Source of the DNA: Impatiens glandulifera
Lineage: Eukaryota > Streptophyta > Magnoliopsida > Ericales > Balsaminaceae
Length of the DNA: 64,000 nt
Assembly (NCBI RefSeq): GCF_907164915.1
Contig: NC_061864.1
Span: 18,636,484-18,700,483, forward strand
Direction: 5' to 3'
Shown here one piece after another: positions 51,225 to 63,530 of the stretch; positions within the stretch are counted from its first letter, which is position 1, and the number at the start of each line of letters is the position of its first letter. Position numbers and translations under genes: made by a program. The notes below the pieces were generated by a model. It was not told where the DNA came from. It did not search any database and saw only the letters and a program-made list of their open reading frames with translations.

Positions 51225-52080
51225 ATGAAATTTGATTCCAGTAACCATCAATATCCACTTGCTTATGCTTTAGTTAATGAAGAAACGATTGATAATTGGT
51301 CCTGGTTCTTATGCCACCTTCGCAGATTTATATGCCGAAATAGAATGAGAGTGTGCATAACTTCATATCGTTATGCCGCAATCATTGAAGCAATGAAGAA
51401 AGAACAAAATGACTTTATTGGAGATATGAGAATACATCGTTTTTGTCTCTTCCATATTTGTAGTAACTTTAGTTTTGCTCATCCAGAATCACATTTGAAG
51501 ATGCTTTGTTGTTGGCTAGAGACACTAGTCAAGTAAGAAAATTTGAAGTAACGATGAGACAAATCAAAGAGATTAATGTTGATGCTGAAAAATGGTTACG
51601 AAATATTCCATTAGAGATGTGGACTATGTCTCACGATGAAAGATATCGTTATGGTCAAGTAACAACTAATATGGTTGAAAGTTTCAACGGTATGTTAAGG
51701 TCTGCTCGTTTTTTACTAATCACATCAATGATGAAATATATATATTATCGCTCGATAAAGATTGTTGTAGAAATACGGACGAAAACTTTAAATGATCTTC
51801 AAAATGGCCATAATTATTGCAAGTTGTCAAGAGATTTATTTGAAAAGATTGAAGTAAGGCATCAACACATAAAATTGTTCCATACAATCAGCAAACTAGG
51901 ATCTTTGAGGTGACTACTACATGTTACAAAACAAATAAATGTTTTTGGAAAGGTGACAACAAGCATATCGTTGACCTACGTAGAAGATTTTGTTCTTGTG
52001 GAAAATGGTATCGGTATCACTCTCCCTGTTCGCATATATTTGTTGGTTGTTTATTATGCAGGCTTGATTGGACTCAATAC
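51225..52080 (+). pseudogene. Mutator-like (MULE) transposase remnant
   Basis: Three frame segments (51225-51536, 51506-51913, 51910 onward) give, in order, a MULE DDE block (HQYPLAYALVNEE, WSWFLCHLRR, then CITSYRYAAI where the family has a DRH-type motif), RFCLFHICSNF, the NMVESFNGML block, and a SWIM zinc finger CSCGKWYRYHSPCSH. The first catalytic Asp region is missing by truncation, and the second Asp is replaced by Tyr. With two frame breaks it cannot be active. Normally encoded by autonomous Mutator elements; no terminal inverted repeats could be assigned. Confidence 0.85.
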
Positions 52081-52349
52081 ATCATCATTACAAATATTAT
52101 CATAAATATTTTGTTCTTTTCCACACTTCACTCCAACATTATTTTATTTATATTCCCAAAAGATTTATTTCTCTCATCATTTTCAAATTTTGTCTAATAA
52201 CAAAATGTATTTCCCTCTAAACTCTTCCTATTCAATTTTTAAATTGTTCCTTTAACATTCATTTACATTTTTCTCCATTTTAACCCAACAAATAAAATAC
52301 CTTTAATATATTTGTAGAACATTTATCAAAACAAATATACTTGATTTAC
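52081..52349. other. AT-rich flank of the MULE remnant
   Basis: No gene seen; C/T-rich on the plus strand. Confidence 0.5.
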
Positions 52350-52686
52350 TCATTTGGATTATTTTTAAATTGAACCATTTTAATTGATATTTTCATGTAA
52401 CGTTTTCTCAAATTTGACATCATCGTAGTTATCGATATTTATTTATATTTTAAAATTAAAATGCCAAAATCTAAATATATGTTTGAAAACGTAAAATTTA
52501 ATTTTTTAAATAGCCAAAATTTAATTAAATAAAGACGAGATTTAACTAGCACAAAATATTTCATCATTAAACATTCAACTCAAAAATAATATTTGAATCA
52601 TCAGATAAACAGTACATCTAACCAAGCCAAACTTACAAACCTGAATTATTTAATATATCACCTTAAAAAACTAACCAATTAGATAC
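52350..52686. repeat. LEA5-upstream duplication, copy 1, left part
   Basis: Matches about 58390-58740 (ttgacatcatc, tttaatatatcaccttaaaa, aactaaccaatta in order). The copy is split by the copia element and continues at 57858-58110. Confidence 0.75.
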
Positions 52687-52807
52687 AGTAGTTTTATATA
52701 AAAAGGAAAAAGCACTTCTTATTAAATGAAAGACTAGAGTTATATAAAGGCATAAAAGCACTCTTACAAATAACCCCCCAAACTATCCCAAAACTAACAT
52801 TCCAACA
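52687..52807 (-). repeat. Copia 3' LTR
   Basis: 121 bp, paired with 57732-57852. Differences are at three sites: C/T in the aaaaag(c/t)actt stretch, A/G in tatata(a/g)agg, and A/C close to the outer end. Confidence 0.93.
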
Positions 52808-52825
52808 CTCCCCCTCAAGATGAGC

Positions 52826-55800
52826 CTACGAACGAAAGATATCCACAAGGCCCATCTTGTCACATAGTCTCGACAATTCTAACGAATTAAGCCCTTTAGT
52901 GAGACAGTCAGCCACTTGCTCTTTAGTAGTTACATATCCTAGTTTAAGTAGTCCGCTATTCAGTTTTTCCTTGATGAAAAATCTGTCAATCTCCACATGC
53001 TTGGTCCTGTCATGCTGCACAGGGTTATTAGCAATGCTAATAGCTGACTTATTGTCGCACCACAGCTTCATTTGTGCCTCTTGGTCCATTTTGAGCTCCA
53101 CCAACAGAGCTCTCAACCATATCATCTCTGCAACACCTAAAGCCATAGCCCTGTACTCTGCCTCAGCTGTGGATCTCGCAACTACCGACTGTTTCTTGCT
53201 CTTCCAGGAGACCAGATTGCCTCCTACAAACATGCAATATCCAGACGTGGACTTCCTGTCATCGGCACAACTAGCCCAGTCTGAATCACAATATCCCTCA
53301 ATACTCAAATGCACATTCTTGCGAAAGATCAACCCTTGCCTGGTGCACTCTTCAAGTATCTCAGGATCTGGTACACTGCATCCATGTGACCCTCCCTAGG
53401 GTCATGCATGTAGCGACTCACCACACTCACCGCAAAGGAAATGTCAGGACGAGTGTGGCTCAAATAAATCAAGCGACCAACTAACCTCTGGTACCTCTCC
53501 TTATCAACTGGCTCTCTTGCCTCAGCACTTAGCTTAGACTTTTGATCGATCGGGGCCACCGCAGGCTTGCACCCAAGCATACCTATCTCTGTAAGTAAAT
53601 CCAGCACATACTTCCTTTGAGATAAGACAATCCCCTCTGCACCATGAGCTATCTCAATCCCAAGGAAATATTTGAGTTGCCCCAAGTCTTTCACTTCAAA
53701 CTCCTTACTCAACCTCTTCTTCAACAATGCAATCTCACCCTCATCATTACCAGTGATAATCATGTCGTCCACATACACTGCCAGCATCGTAATGTGAACT
53801 TCATGTCGCCTGAAGAACACTGTATGATCTGCATTGGTCTGCCGGTACCCCATGCCTACCATAGCCCTCCTAAACTTGTCAAACTAAGCTCGAGGGGACT
53901 GCTTTAGCCCATAAAGAGATTTATTAAGTCTGCACACCTTACCCTCCATTTGTTTCGTGCCAAAACCCTATGGGACCTCCATGTATACCTCCTCCAACAA
54001 CTCACCATGAAGAAAAGCATTCTTCACATCAAGTTGATGTAACCTCCAACTCTCATTCGCTACTAAGGAAACAAGTGTCTGCACTGTACTCATCTTCGCC
54101 ACGGGTGCAAAAGTCTCATCATAGTCAATACCGTACGTCTGACTGTACCCTTTTGCCACCAACCGGGCCTTGTAACGCTCAACCCGACCCTCTGGACTTT
54201 GCTTCACAGTGAAAACCCACTTGCATCCAACCGCCTTCTTCCCTGGTGGTAATGGCACAAGCTTCCAGGTTTTGTTCTTTGCGAGAGCCTCAAGTTCCTC
54301 AAGCATGGCGGCTTTCCACTTTGGATCCTCCTTAGCAACCTGCCAACACTTAGGGATAGAGACAATGTCCAGAGATGCAATGAATGCTCCGTGTGCAGGT
54401 GATATGTGAGAGTAAGAAACAAATTGGGCAATATCATGTGGGAAACCGTATCGATCAAGGGGAACTCCCGCATTGAGGCGAGGAGTCCTCCTTACGGACA
54501 TGTGAGTGGGAATGGAAGAGGGAGGAATCATATCACCTGTGTACTCCTCTTCAGCGAGTGGTGTCTTAGAAGTCGGGGTAGGCAGGGACAAGGGACTTGA
54601 CACAAGCGGCATTGTAGGCATGGTATCCTCAATCTGCCTCCTTCGCCACAAGCGGCATTGTAGGCATGGTATCCTCAATCTGCCTCCTTCGCCTCATGTA
54701 TACTCGCAGCTCCCCTTGAGCTTGAGTACCACCGTTATCGGGGTCATCCCCGCCTCGTTCTGGCACCTCCTCACCTGTCGGTGCACAAGGGACATCGCTC
54801 ACGCCCACCATCCTCCTCTCACTACCACTACTACTCTCCCCCTCTCGCCTCATACCTCCATTATCAAGCGAGTCTCCAAAGGGTGATGTATCCTGGGAAG
54901 AATAGTATGGCTCATGCTCTCGAAACGTGACATCCATACTAACAAAAAACCTCCTCTCCATTGGGCTCCAACATGTGTAGCCTTTTTGAGTAGTCGAGTA
55001 TCCCACAAAGATACATTTAACCGCTCGTGGATCAAGTTTTCCCACATTTGGTCTGTTGTTCTGCACAAAGCACACACAACCAAAAACCTTCAAGGGGAGA
55101 CTATCACTAATCTCACCTTTCAATAACTCAAGCGGGGACTTCCACTCCAACACACGTGAGGGCATCCTATTGATCAGTCTCGCTGCTGTCAGGACTGCAT
55201 GTCCCCACAAGTACTTTGGTACATTCATTGAGATCATCATACTTCTTGCTACCTCAAGGAGATGCTTGTTCTTTCTTTCTGCCACCCCATTCTGTTCTGG
55301 TGTGTACGGACACGTGGTCTGATGCAGGATTCCCTGAGAGGATTAGTACTCTCTGAACTCATTGTTTGTGTACTCTGTCCCATTGTCAGACCACCTCAAT
55401 ACATTCACTACTGCCCCGTATTGAGTCTGAACCCTTTGTGAAAATTTTTAAAACAAGCAGACACATCATTCTTGTTTTACATCAAATACAGCCAAGTAGT
55501 ACGAGAAAAGCAATCAATGAAAGACACAAAATATCGAAAACCATTAACAGAAGTTGTGGAACAAGGTCCCCACACATCAGAATGTATCAAATCAAAACTA
55601 TAGGTGCTCCTACTACATGTACTGACATACGAACTCCTAGTGTGCTTGCCAAACTCACAAACATCACAAACCAGTCTCTCTTTATTAGCTTTTTTCATCA
55701 TAGCTGGATACAAACGACTTAACAGATTAAAAGAAGAATGACTCATTCGCCTATGGTAGAGCAACAACAAGTCTTCCACACTACTCCTCACTCCTCCAGA

Positions 55801-57411
55801 TCTCTCCACCACAGATGCGAGGGCTGAGTCCATCTCTTTTCTCTCAAAAAACCACAAGCCATTACGCCATGTGCCAGTCCCAAGCCTCCTGCCCGTTCCC
55901 TTCTCCTGGAAGATCACCTTGGGAATATCAAAAGTGACAACACATTTCAGTTGGAGGATAATAGCACTAATGGATAAGAGATTTACTAGAAAAGATGGAG
56001 CATGCAAAACATTGGACAAAGTCAAGGAGTCAGTACATCGCACAGTACCCTTATCCACTACGGGTTGGGCCGTACCATCGGCTGTTCGAATACTCTCAGG
56101 GATTTCCAGGTGAGTATAAGAAGAAAATTCTCCAACAGTACCCGTAACATGTCTGGAAGCACCAGAATCAATAATTCATGGTGAACCAACAGTAGATATA
56201 GAGGCAAGAGCATGGGTGTCACTAGTACCTGTAACTGAATGAGCATAAGTGGCAATGTTACCCGAGGTAGATGCATTCTCTGCCGCACCTCTTCCCTTTC
56301 TCCTAAGAAGTTGGGAGTAGGATCTCAAGAGATCCTAATCCTCCACAGAGAGCTCCTCCTCCTGCACACCATCTCCATTATCTTCACCTGCTACCATCAG
56401 GTTTGCCCGGTAGCCCCCTCTTCCACCTCCTCTGCGGCCACGGCCACGACCACGACCGCGCTCACCAGACTGACCACGTCCACCGGAGTTCCTCGCCTTT
56501 GGTGACTTGGTGCAAGCCGATATCAAGTGGCCTACCTCTCCACAATTGTAGCACTCCCGGGTCTCACCTCTAAACTTGGAACCACCTGAGTTGGAGACAG
56601 CTAGGGCTGACTTCACCCCTGGAAGTCCCCCTGCCCCGGCCTGGAGCTCAATCCGGGTCTCCTCCTATATCATGGTCGAGACTGCCTCCTCAAGCGAGGG
56701 AATCTTTGGCTGAGCCAATAACATTGCAGTCCTCTACTCAAAGGTTGGGGCCAGACCTCTGAGAAACCCCACGGTCCTATCCTGCATGCAAGCCTCAGTC
56801 TTCCTGCACGCAAGATCAGTGCAACACAATGTCCTCGTGTAGTAGTCATGATCCAGCCACAAGCGCTCCAGCTATATGGCATACTCCTGAACAGTCCTTT
56901 CCCCCTGTACACAAGCAGCGATCTCCCCTTGGACCTGGTAAACCCTCAGGTTGTTCCCCACTCCATCATAAGTCTTCTTCAGCTTCTCCCAGACACACCG
57001 CACATCCTCCATACCATCAACATTGGCCGCAATCGGTGTAGTCATCGAGTTTAAGAGACAGACATACACCAGCATGTGAATGGACCTCCAATCATCCCAT
57101 GCTGGAGTACCCTCAACCGGCTTAATAACCGCTCCAGTCAAGTACCCCTCTAATTTCCTCCCTACTAGTGTGTATCACACTCGACGTGACCAGCGCAGAT
57201 ACGAAGTTGGATCATCGAGTTTCACATCAATCGGGGGAAGCTCCACCCTAGGTGCTGGTGCGGGTGCGGGTGTAGGTGCTGGGGTTGGTTTCGGTGCCGT
57301 GTCACTAGAGGCAAAGCTGAATGCTCGCATCAACATTGCGATCTCATCACCACTCAGTTTTTCCAAGGCCTTTTTCATCGCAAGACCCATGTTCGAACCC
57401 TCACCTGTCAT
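52826..57411 (-). pseudogene. Copia gag-pol remnant
   Basis: In order on the minus strand: gag from 57411, with a Pro/Ala-rich stretch and a CX2CX4HX4C zinc knuckle (56553-56512); a protease DSGA site near 56180; an integrase HHCC region and core (about 55760-55480); reverse transcriptase with YVDD (53775-53764); RNase H to the stop at 52826. Breaks include in-frame stops before the protease site and in the reverse transcriptase, where the family usually has Trp; a 46-bp tandem duplication at 54601-54692 that shifts the frame; and a one-base shift near 53333. No single long product is possible, so any mobility would need proteins from relatives. Confidence 0.92.
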
Positions 57412-57731
57412 CGATCCGACTCTAATCTACACGAGATTGAGTCAAATCTTCCTTCTTCCCCAAAACCACGATCACACGATCTTTAACCCGTAAGATCTAA
57501 AACTCATTATCTCGAACTTCTTCCTCTTCCTTTTAACCCGTTCTTGATCTCAAAACATCAAGGAGACCAGATCCAAACCCTCACCGGCGGGTCAGTTCTG
57601 CCCCTAGCAAGGCGGAGGCGCCCCTGGTGGGCGGAGGTCCTGATAGGGGCGGCGGAGGTCTGGTGAGGCTGGCGGCTGTTGCACAGTTTTTAGATACAAA
57701 ACCCTAGATCTGAAACCTAGCTCTGATACCA

Positions 57732-57852
57732 AGTAGTTTTATATAAAAAGGAAAAAGTACTTCTTATTAAATGAAAGACTAGAGTTATATAGAGGCATAA
57801 AAGCACTCTTACAAATAACCCCCCAAACTATCCCAAAACTAACCTTCCAACA
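57732..57852 (-). repeat. Copia 5' LTR
   Basis: 121 bp. Carries TATA-like tatataa motifs and begins TGTTGGAAGG on the minus strand; followed directly by the primer-binding site. Confidence 0.93.
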
Positions 57853-57857
57853 GATAC

Positions 57858-58336
57858 ATTATTTTACTTGTTTATTTTTAATATTAACACACAAAAATAT
57901 TAAAAATATATATAAGAATTACATGAGTATCTTCTAACACTTTTCAAAATTTCAACCACTAAAGCTTATAAAAGAAAAAGATGTTTAAAAATTCTCAAAC
58001 CTCTCAAAAATTTAGATGTGACAATAATTAGGAGATTTTAATAAATTATTATTTTTTATAATAATAATAATAGCAATTGTAAACCAATTTTGACCTGATT
58101 TCGTGATTAAAGCCTCCTAGCAAAATACCAAAATGGTCAATTTCTCTTGCTCAAGGTTGAAGAAGAAAGTGAACTTGGTCGAAACTTTGCCCCCTAAGTC
58201 TGAGTCCAGTCCGTGCCTCTCTACGTTGACTGAAGCCCATATTGCATCCAAGTCAGCTCAGACACTGCTCCCGAACCAGACCAAACCGAACTGAGATGCG
58301 CTTAGTATATATATATATTAATATATTTTTAGTACA

Positions 58337-58377
<41 letters not shown>

Positions 58378-58389
58378 ATTAAAGACTTG
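57858..58389. other. LEA5-upstream duplication, copy 1, right part, then spacer
   Basis: 57858-58110 continues copy 1 (aacacacaaaaatatt, aatttagatgtgacaa, gtaaaccaattttgac). 58110-58300 is a less AT-rich stretch without a recognisable gene. 58340-58372 is a (TA)n run. Confidence 0.6.
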
Positions 58390-58956
58390 TTTTAATTTAT
58401 TTTTTAAATTGAACCATTTTTTCAGGTACTGTTTTTTAAAATTTTGACATCATCATAAGTATCTATATTTATTAATATTTTAAAATTAAAATATCTAAAT
58501 CTAAATTTATGTCGAAAAATATAAAATTTAATTTTCTAAATAGTCAAAATTTTATAAAATAAAATATGTTTTTAATAAACACGAAAGACATTAAAAGAAA
58601 GTTATCTTTCGAGTAACGTTAAGCAACTATAAAGGAGTGTTCAAATAATTAGATACATATCAACCTTACCTATGCCAATACTACTAACACTTACAAACAT
58701 GAAATCTTTAATATATCACCTTAAAACAACTAACCAATTATATAAATTATACTTGTTTATTTTTTATATTAACACACAAAAATATTTAAAAAATATAAGA
58801 ATTACATGAGTATTTTCCAACACTTTTCAAATTTTCAGCCACTACAAGCTTTATAAATGAAAGGTTTTGCTTAAAAATTCTCATAGCTTGCAAAAATTTA
58901 GATGTGACAATTATTACGGATTTTTCTAGTTTCTTAATAAAATGTTATTTTTATAG
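58390..58956. repeat. LEA5-upstream duplication, copy 2
   Basis: Second copy of the 52350-52686 plus 57858-58050 unit, here without the copia insertion. It is interrupted instead by the fold-back element at 58957 and resumes at about 60018. Confidence 0.75.
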
Positions 58957-60017
58957 GAAAAAAACTCACTTAGACGTATGTTTAGACGTATGTACTTGTA
59001 AAACTAGCTCACTTAGACGTATGCACTAATAAAAGGTCATTTAAACCTATGTACTATCAAAAATTGGCTCATTTAGCCTCTTTTAATAACCATGGTTAAC
59101 TTTTATATTTAAATTTATATATTTATTAATTAAATATTAATATATTTTCTCTCTCCTTCTTTTTCATTAATTAAAATAGGTAATTTATTTTATTCTTAAA
59201 TTTTTTATTATTTTAATATTAATTTTTCTTTTTTATTTCATTTTTTTTATTAGTTTTTATTTCTCATATTTCTTAAATTATCATTTTTTTTAAAAAAATT
59301 AACAACTTATTTATGAATTTTATGTTTTACTGTAATATTTTTTTGAAGAGTTTTTTCTTATTTAATTTAATATAATAAAAATGAAAAAAGGTTTTTTTTT
59401 CTTATTTAGTTTAATATAAATAAAAATGAAATTAATAATTTTTTATTTAATTTTTATTCACGACTTATATTAATAGTAAATGAATTGTTTTGTCTAATAT
59501 TTGATTATTACTCTTTTAGTGTTTGATGAATGAGTTTATTATTATTCAATTCTTAATTAATTTATTTTTGTGTTGAAAGATTTTTATTGTTAAAAGAATT
59601 TTCATTATTATATTCAATTATTTGGATCAAACAATTTTAAAATAATTAATAATTAATGTGAATATAAAAAAAAATATATAAGAAAAAGAAGAAATATAGA
59701 ATTGAATACTTTTATATATATATATATATTAAAATTAAAATAATCAATCATAAATACTCATATAGAAATAATAAAAAATTATAAATAGAGAGAAAAAATA
59801 GAAGGTTCATTTATTAGTAATAAATAAAATAATAAATGAAAAGGAAAGAGAGAGTAAATATATTAATATTTAATTAATAAATATATAAATTTAAAAATAA
59901 AAGTTAATCATAGTTACAAAGAGAGGCTAAATGAGCTAATTTTTCAATTTTTGATAGTACGTACGTTGAAATGACATTTTATTGTACAAGTACATACGTC
60001 TAAGCGAGTTTTTTTTC
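58957..60017. mobile_element. Fold-back element with long inverted repeats, copy 2
   Basis: 1061 bp. The ends gaaaaaaactcacttagacg and, inverted, gaaaaaaaactcgcttagac begin inverted repeats that stay alignable for about 150 bp, including ctcatttagcctct. The interior is AT-rich without coding sequence. The paralogous site near 58050 (copy 1 of the upstream duplication) lacks it, which supports true insertion. MULE-like or fold-back type; no exact target duplication could be fixed. Confidence 0.78.
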
Positions 60018-60236
60018 TTTTTTTATATATATAAATAGTAATAATAATTGTAAGCCAATTTTGACTCTGGGTCTTGGCAAGAAGTTCTTCTTTCCTTCTT
60101 ATCTATTTCTTAGTGATCTCTAGAAAGTAGAAAACGCATCTTCTTCCTCTTTCTCTATTATATAATAGTTCATATCTGTGCCTTTCTTTCTCCAACTCTT
60201 CATCTCTGTTTATTAATTAATTAAGGAATATTAAAA
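60018..60236 (+). promoter_or_regulatory. LEA5-like gene promoter and 5' UTR
   Basis: TATA box tatataat at 60159-60166, about 71 bp before the ATG, with a CT-rich leader (cctttctttctccaactc). The upstream part is shared with the duplication copies. Confidence 0.6.
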
Positions 60237-60512
60237 ATGGCAACTAAGATTCTTTTCACTTCAATGGTAGATCGATTCTCCTCCGTTGCTCTTAGAAGCA
60301 GGCGAGGATATGCGGCGACGGCAATAGGATCGGTGAATAACTTAATGGGGAAGAAGATAATTGGAGAGGGGAAAACGAAGACGACGCCATCTTGGGTTCC
60401 TGATCCCATAACCGGCTTCTACAGGCCGGAGAATCGATCCGCCGGAGAAGTTGACGTCGCCCAACTGCCGGAGATTCTCTTGCAGAAGAGCGGGATTATT
60501 AGACCAAACTGA
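60237..60512 (+). CDS. LEA5: LEA_3 family protein (Lea5/SAG21-like), mitochondrial
   Basis: Small stress- and senescence-associated late-embryogenesis-abundant protein, 91 aa, single exon. The N-terminus is a basic, Ser/Arg-rich presequence (MATKILFTSMVDRFSSVALR) ending in RRGYAATA, as in SAG21, which goes to mitochondria. The family signature WVPDPITGFYRPENR lies at about 59-73, followed by the VDVAQLPEILL end block. Known relatives rise under drought, oxidative stress and senescence. SAG21-type genes often have an intron and this one does not. The upstream region is tandemly duplicated and transposon-laden. Confidence 0.9.
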   Translation: MATKILFTSMVDRFSSVALRSRRGYAATAIGSVNNLMGKKIIGEGKTKTTPSWVPDPITGFYRPENRSAGEVDVAQLPEILLQKSGIIRPN

Positions 60513-62261
60513 AACACAAAGAGAATGGAGAGATGATTTTTTATTTTATTTTTTTAATTAAAAGAAAAAGTTCACTTGTGCTATTTTTCATGTTTGGATT
60601 TGTCCAATTTTATAATATTGAAATTTATTAAAATTTAAATCTACACACTTTTGGGATTTGTATTATTTTACCTTACAAATGAAAAGAAAGCAGTATTGGA
60701 GACCAAAGTAAAAAAAACACACTAAATTTATGTAATTTTATCCATAAGGCTAGAAAAAGAGAAAAAGGGGTCGCTAGATCGAGTTGAAACAGCAAAATGG
60801 CCCCATTGCGCTTTCTTGGCTCGGAGAATCGAGTTACGACGCGTGTTTATATAATACTTACTCCTCTAAAATCTTAACATATACAAAATTGAAACAATCT
60901 AGCTTTCTAGGGTGTTTAATTACACTTTTTAAATAATCCCCAATAGATACATAATTTTAATCGATATAGAATTCTAAAATATATAAAATCAATATAATAT
61001 ATATATAATCTTAATAGAGATATCATCTTAACAAATATAGAATTGGGTGAGTCATTAATTCAAGTTTACTAAATAGTATATTAACAAATATTAAACTAGC
61101 TTTCAAACGAATATGTTCACGTCTCCGTATGTTCACGAGTTGACGAACCACCGTCATGCTCTTAAACGAGCTCGAGTTTCACTCGTTGAGACTAAATAGA
61201 ACGAGCTTTATACCGAGACGAAAATCAAATAGTTAGCTAGCCACTATTTTCATTTACAGCCTTTTGAAAATAATAAATTCAATAGATTTAGCATTTTCAG
61301 GTTCTAATGCAGATGCCTCTTGTTGACTGGTCTCAATTGTTAATTGCTCCTCTAAACATTCATTTAAAAAAAAAAAAATACTATGTTGCACCTCCATGTG
61401 AGAGGGAGTAGGAGACTTGAGAGCAGTCAACTACAAATCCTTGAAAGTTTTAGTTGGAAAACATTTAATAGGTAGAATGCGACTAGACATACAAACTTGG
61501 TGTTCAAATAAACTTACTTTTAACAAGAATTTTAATATTGGGTTATTAGTATTCTTATTAGTTCAAAAAAATAAATATTATTTAAATTTTTTATTAATTG
61601 AATTATTATAATATTTTTAAATAAAATTAAAATAAAATATTTTGTTATTTTAATTAATGTGAAACAAGTTGTGATATAATTAAAAAAAATTAACATAAAT
61701 TTATGACATTAGATCATCTCAAATCCACTTGTACTCAAATTCAAAATGAGTTTTTTTTCAATCAACCCAAACCAAAACCAGGTTTACACTATTTTATCTA
61801 TCTTGCAAACGCATTTTAGTGTAATTAATGTTTAAATACTTAATTTAAAAAATATATATAAATAATAATGAATATTCCGAGAATATTCTATAATAAAATT
61901 TTAATTATTTTTATATATCTAAGTTTTTATATAATTTATTTATATGTTTAAATTTTATTTTTATTCTATATTTTTTATTATTATCACGTATTATGAATTA
62001 TAAAATAACGAAACATTAATACAAAATAGTTTATAAATAAACCTACAATTTTATTCAGGTTCAATTTTTTAAATTGATAAATATATTAATAGTATTGAAA
62101 AATTAAAAGAGTAGTATATAAAAAAATATTCCAAGAATATTACTTTCAATTTGATTTTTCAATTGAAAATTAATTAATGTTTGATTAGAAAATGAATGCA
62201 TTTTGAGTTTTTGGTTGAAGTTGTAGTGGGAATGAAATATGAAATATATATTCACATATAC

Positions 62262-62311
<50 letters not shown>

Positions 62312-63008
62312 CAACTATTGTAATTGGTAGGGTTAAAATTAGGGATGTAAATGGGACATGATGTATTTATCATTCGTCCCGTTTTTATTTCGGAGATTTT
62401 TTAATATCATTCCGTCTCGTTCGATTTTGTTCAATTTTGAGGAATCTCTACGAGTTTTATAAAATATTAAAAAAAACAAAAAAATTATATAAACAGATTT
62501 TTAATATAATATATTCTAATATATTAAAATTTTATATTATTATAAAGAAATAAACTTTATACCTTTTCAAATATAACTTTTAAAATATATCGAATAAATA
62601 AATATATTAGTAATTTAATATATTTAATTATGTTTATAGTATTCGGGATAGAATCGGGTGAAATAGGTGTGGAGACACAAATACCATCGTTGCCCCATTT
62701 CTGTTCAGTTTAGGAGAAAATAATGTCACAAACAGGATAATTCGATTCGATTTTTCTAGGCTATTTCAAATTGTTATGCTGATTTAAAAACTTCTTTTAT
62801 ATTAAAAAAAATAAATTATAAAAATGAGTAAAGTTTCTATTTCTAATTTTAGACACAACAAAGTCATGTTTGAGGAATAGATATGATGAAGGGCATTATT
62901 AGATTTGACAAATAAATTATGACTAAAACAAACAAAAATAACCTACAAACAACATTGTTAACAAATCTACTGAAATTACAGACCTTTCTTGAGTTTTTTT
63001 TACTACAG
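60513..63008. other. Intergenic with transposon debris
   Basis: 61110-61215 has cgagctcgag-type motifs typical of old plant repeats. 62280-62310 is a (TA)n run after poly-A. 62341-62720 begins agggatgtaaatgggac and is rich in short gtccc/gttcg blocks, resembling a hAT-derived repeat whose far end is unclear. No gene seen. Confidence 0.45.
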
Positions 63009-63530
63009 TCAATCCAGAAACAAAGAAATCAATCGATTCAATTTCTTCGCCGTCGTCTTCTTCCTTTCTCCGCCGTTCAAGCAATCAAATCCACATCCAC
63101 ACTGCGGACTTTCATTGAATTCATCGACGGAGAAGCTAGCCGATGCGATCCCGACTGACAGCTGTAGCTTATCCCCGTCGCGACGAACCTCCTGAATGTT
63201 CCACCAAAATATCACCACGTTAACGCTGATCCCTTTCAAATCGTAGATCCGTCCTTGGATTATAGTCCCTGTGATAGTTGATTTATATTTCAGATCATAT
63301 CCTTCGATGCTGAAACTACAAGTCTCCTTAAGATAAACCTTGAACTTTCCGCTGTTACGATTGATCTCGTATCCTATTACTCCTTTTGGTAAAATTCCTA
63401 CTGGGAAATTGTACTGCTTCAGGACATCGTAGGCGCTGAGCGCGTTATCCTCCGTCACCGTCGATGAGCCGACGGTGAGGACGAAGACGGCGACGGCGGT
63501 GATGAATGAAATGGACCGGACGGATCTCAT
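63009..63530 (-). CDS. DUF538 family secreted protein
   Basis: Single exon, 173 aa. Signal peptide about 1-24 (ISFITAVAVFVLTVGSS). The DUF538 domain (about 30-150) includes the typical start AYDVLKQYNFPVGILPKGV, then GYEINRNSGKFKVYL, a single Cys strand (ETCSFSIEGYDLKY) and the GRIYDLKGISVNV block with a following Trp pair. The C-terminal part has CGCGFDC and a basic end. DUF538 proteins are plant-specific, linked to stress and lipid or chlorophyll-related binding in some reports; the function is unproven. A TATA box lies at about 63565-63573, roughly 40 bp before the ATG. Confidence 0.92.
   Translation of the reverse strand: MRSVRSISFITAVAVFVLTVGSSTVTEDNALSAYDVLKQYNFPVGILPKGVIGYEINRNSGKFKVYLKETCSFSIEGYDLKYKSTITGTIIQGRIYDLKGISVNVVIFWWNIQEVRRDGDKLQLSVGIASASFSVDEFNESPQCGCGFDCLNGGERKKTTAKKLNRLISLFLD

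Larger units (their letters stand above)
52687..57852 (-). mobile_element. Ty1/copia retrotransposon, full length but coding-defective
   Basis: 5166 bp, minus strand. LTRs of 121 bp (57732-57852 and 52687-52807) differ at only 3 positions. Target-site duplication GATAC at 52682-52686 and 57853-57857. Directly after the 5' LTR (below 57732) is the primer-binding site TGGTATCAGAGC, complementary to initiator Met-tRNA. A polypurine tract (ttgagggggag, minus strand) precedes the 3' LTR. The LTR begins TG but ends CT rather than CA. It sits inside copy 1 of the LEA5-upstream duplication. Confidence 0.95.

Noticed and set aside
53644..57493. Many plus-strand open frames across the copia element
   Set aside because: All are antisense shadows of the minus-strand gag-pol remnant.
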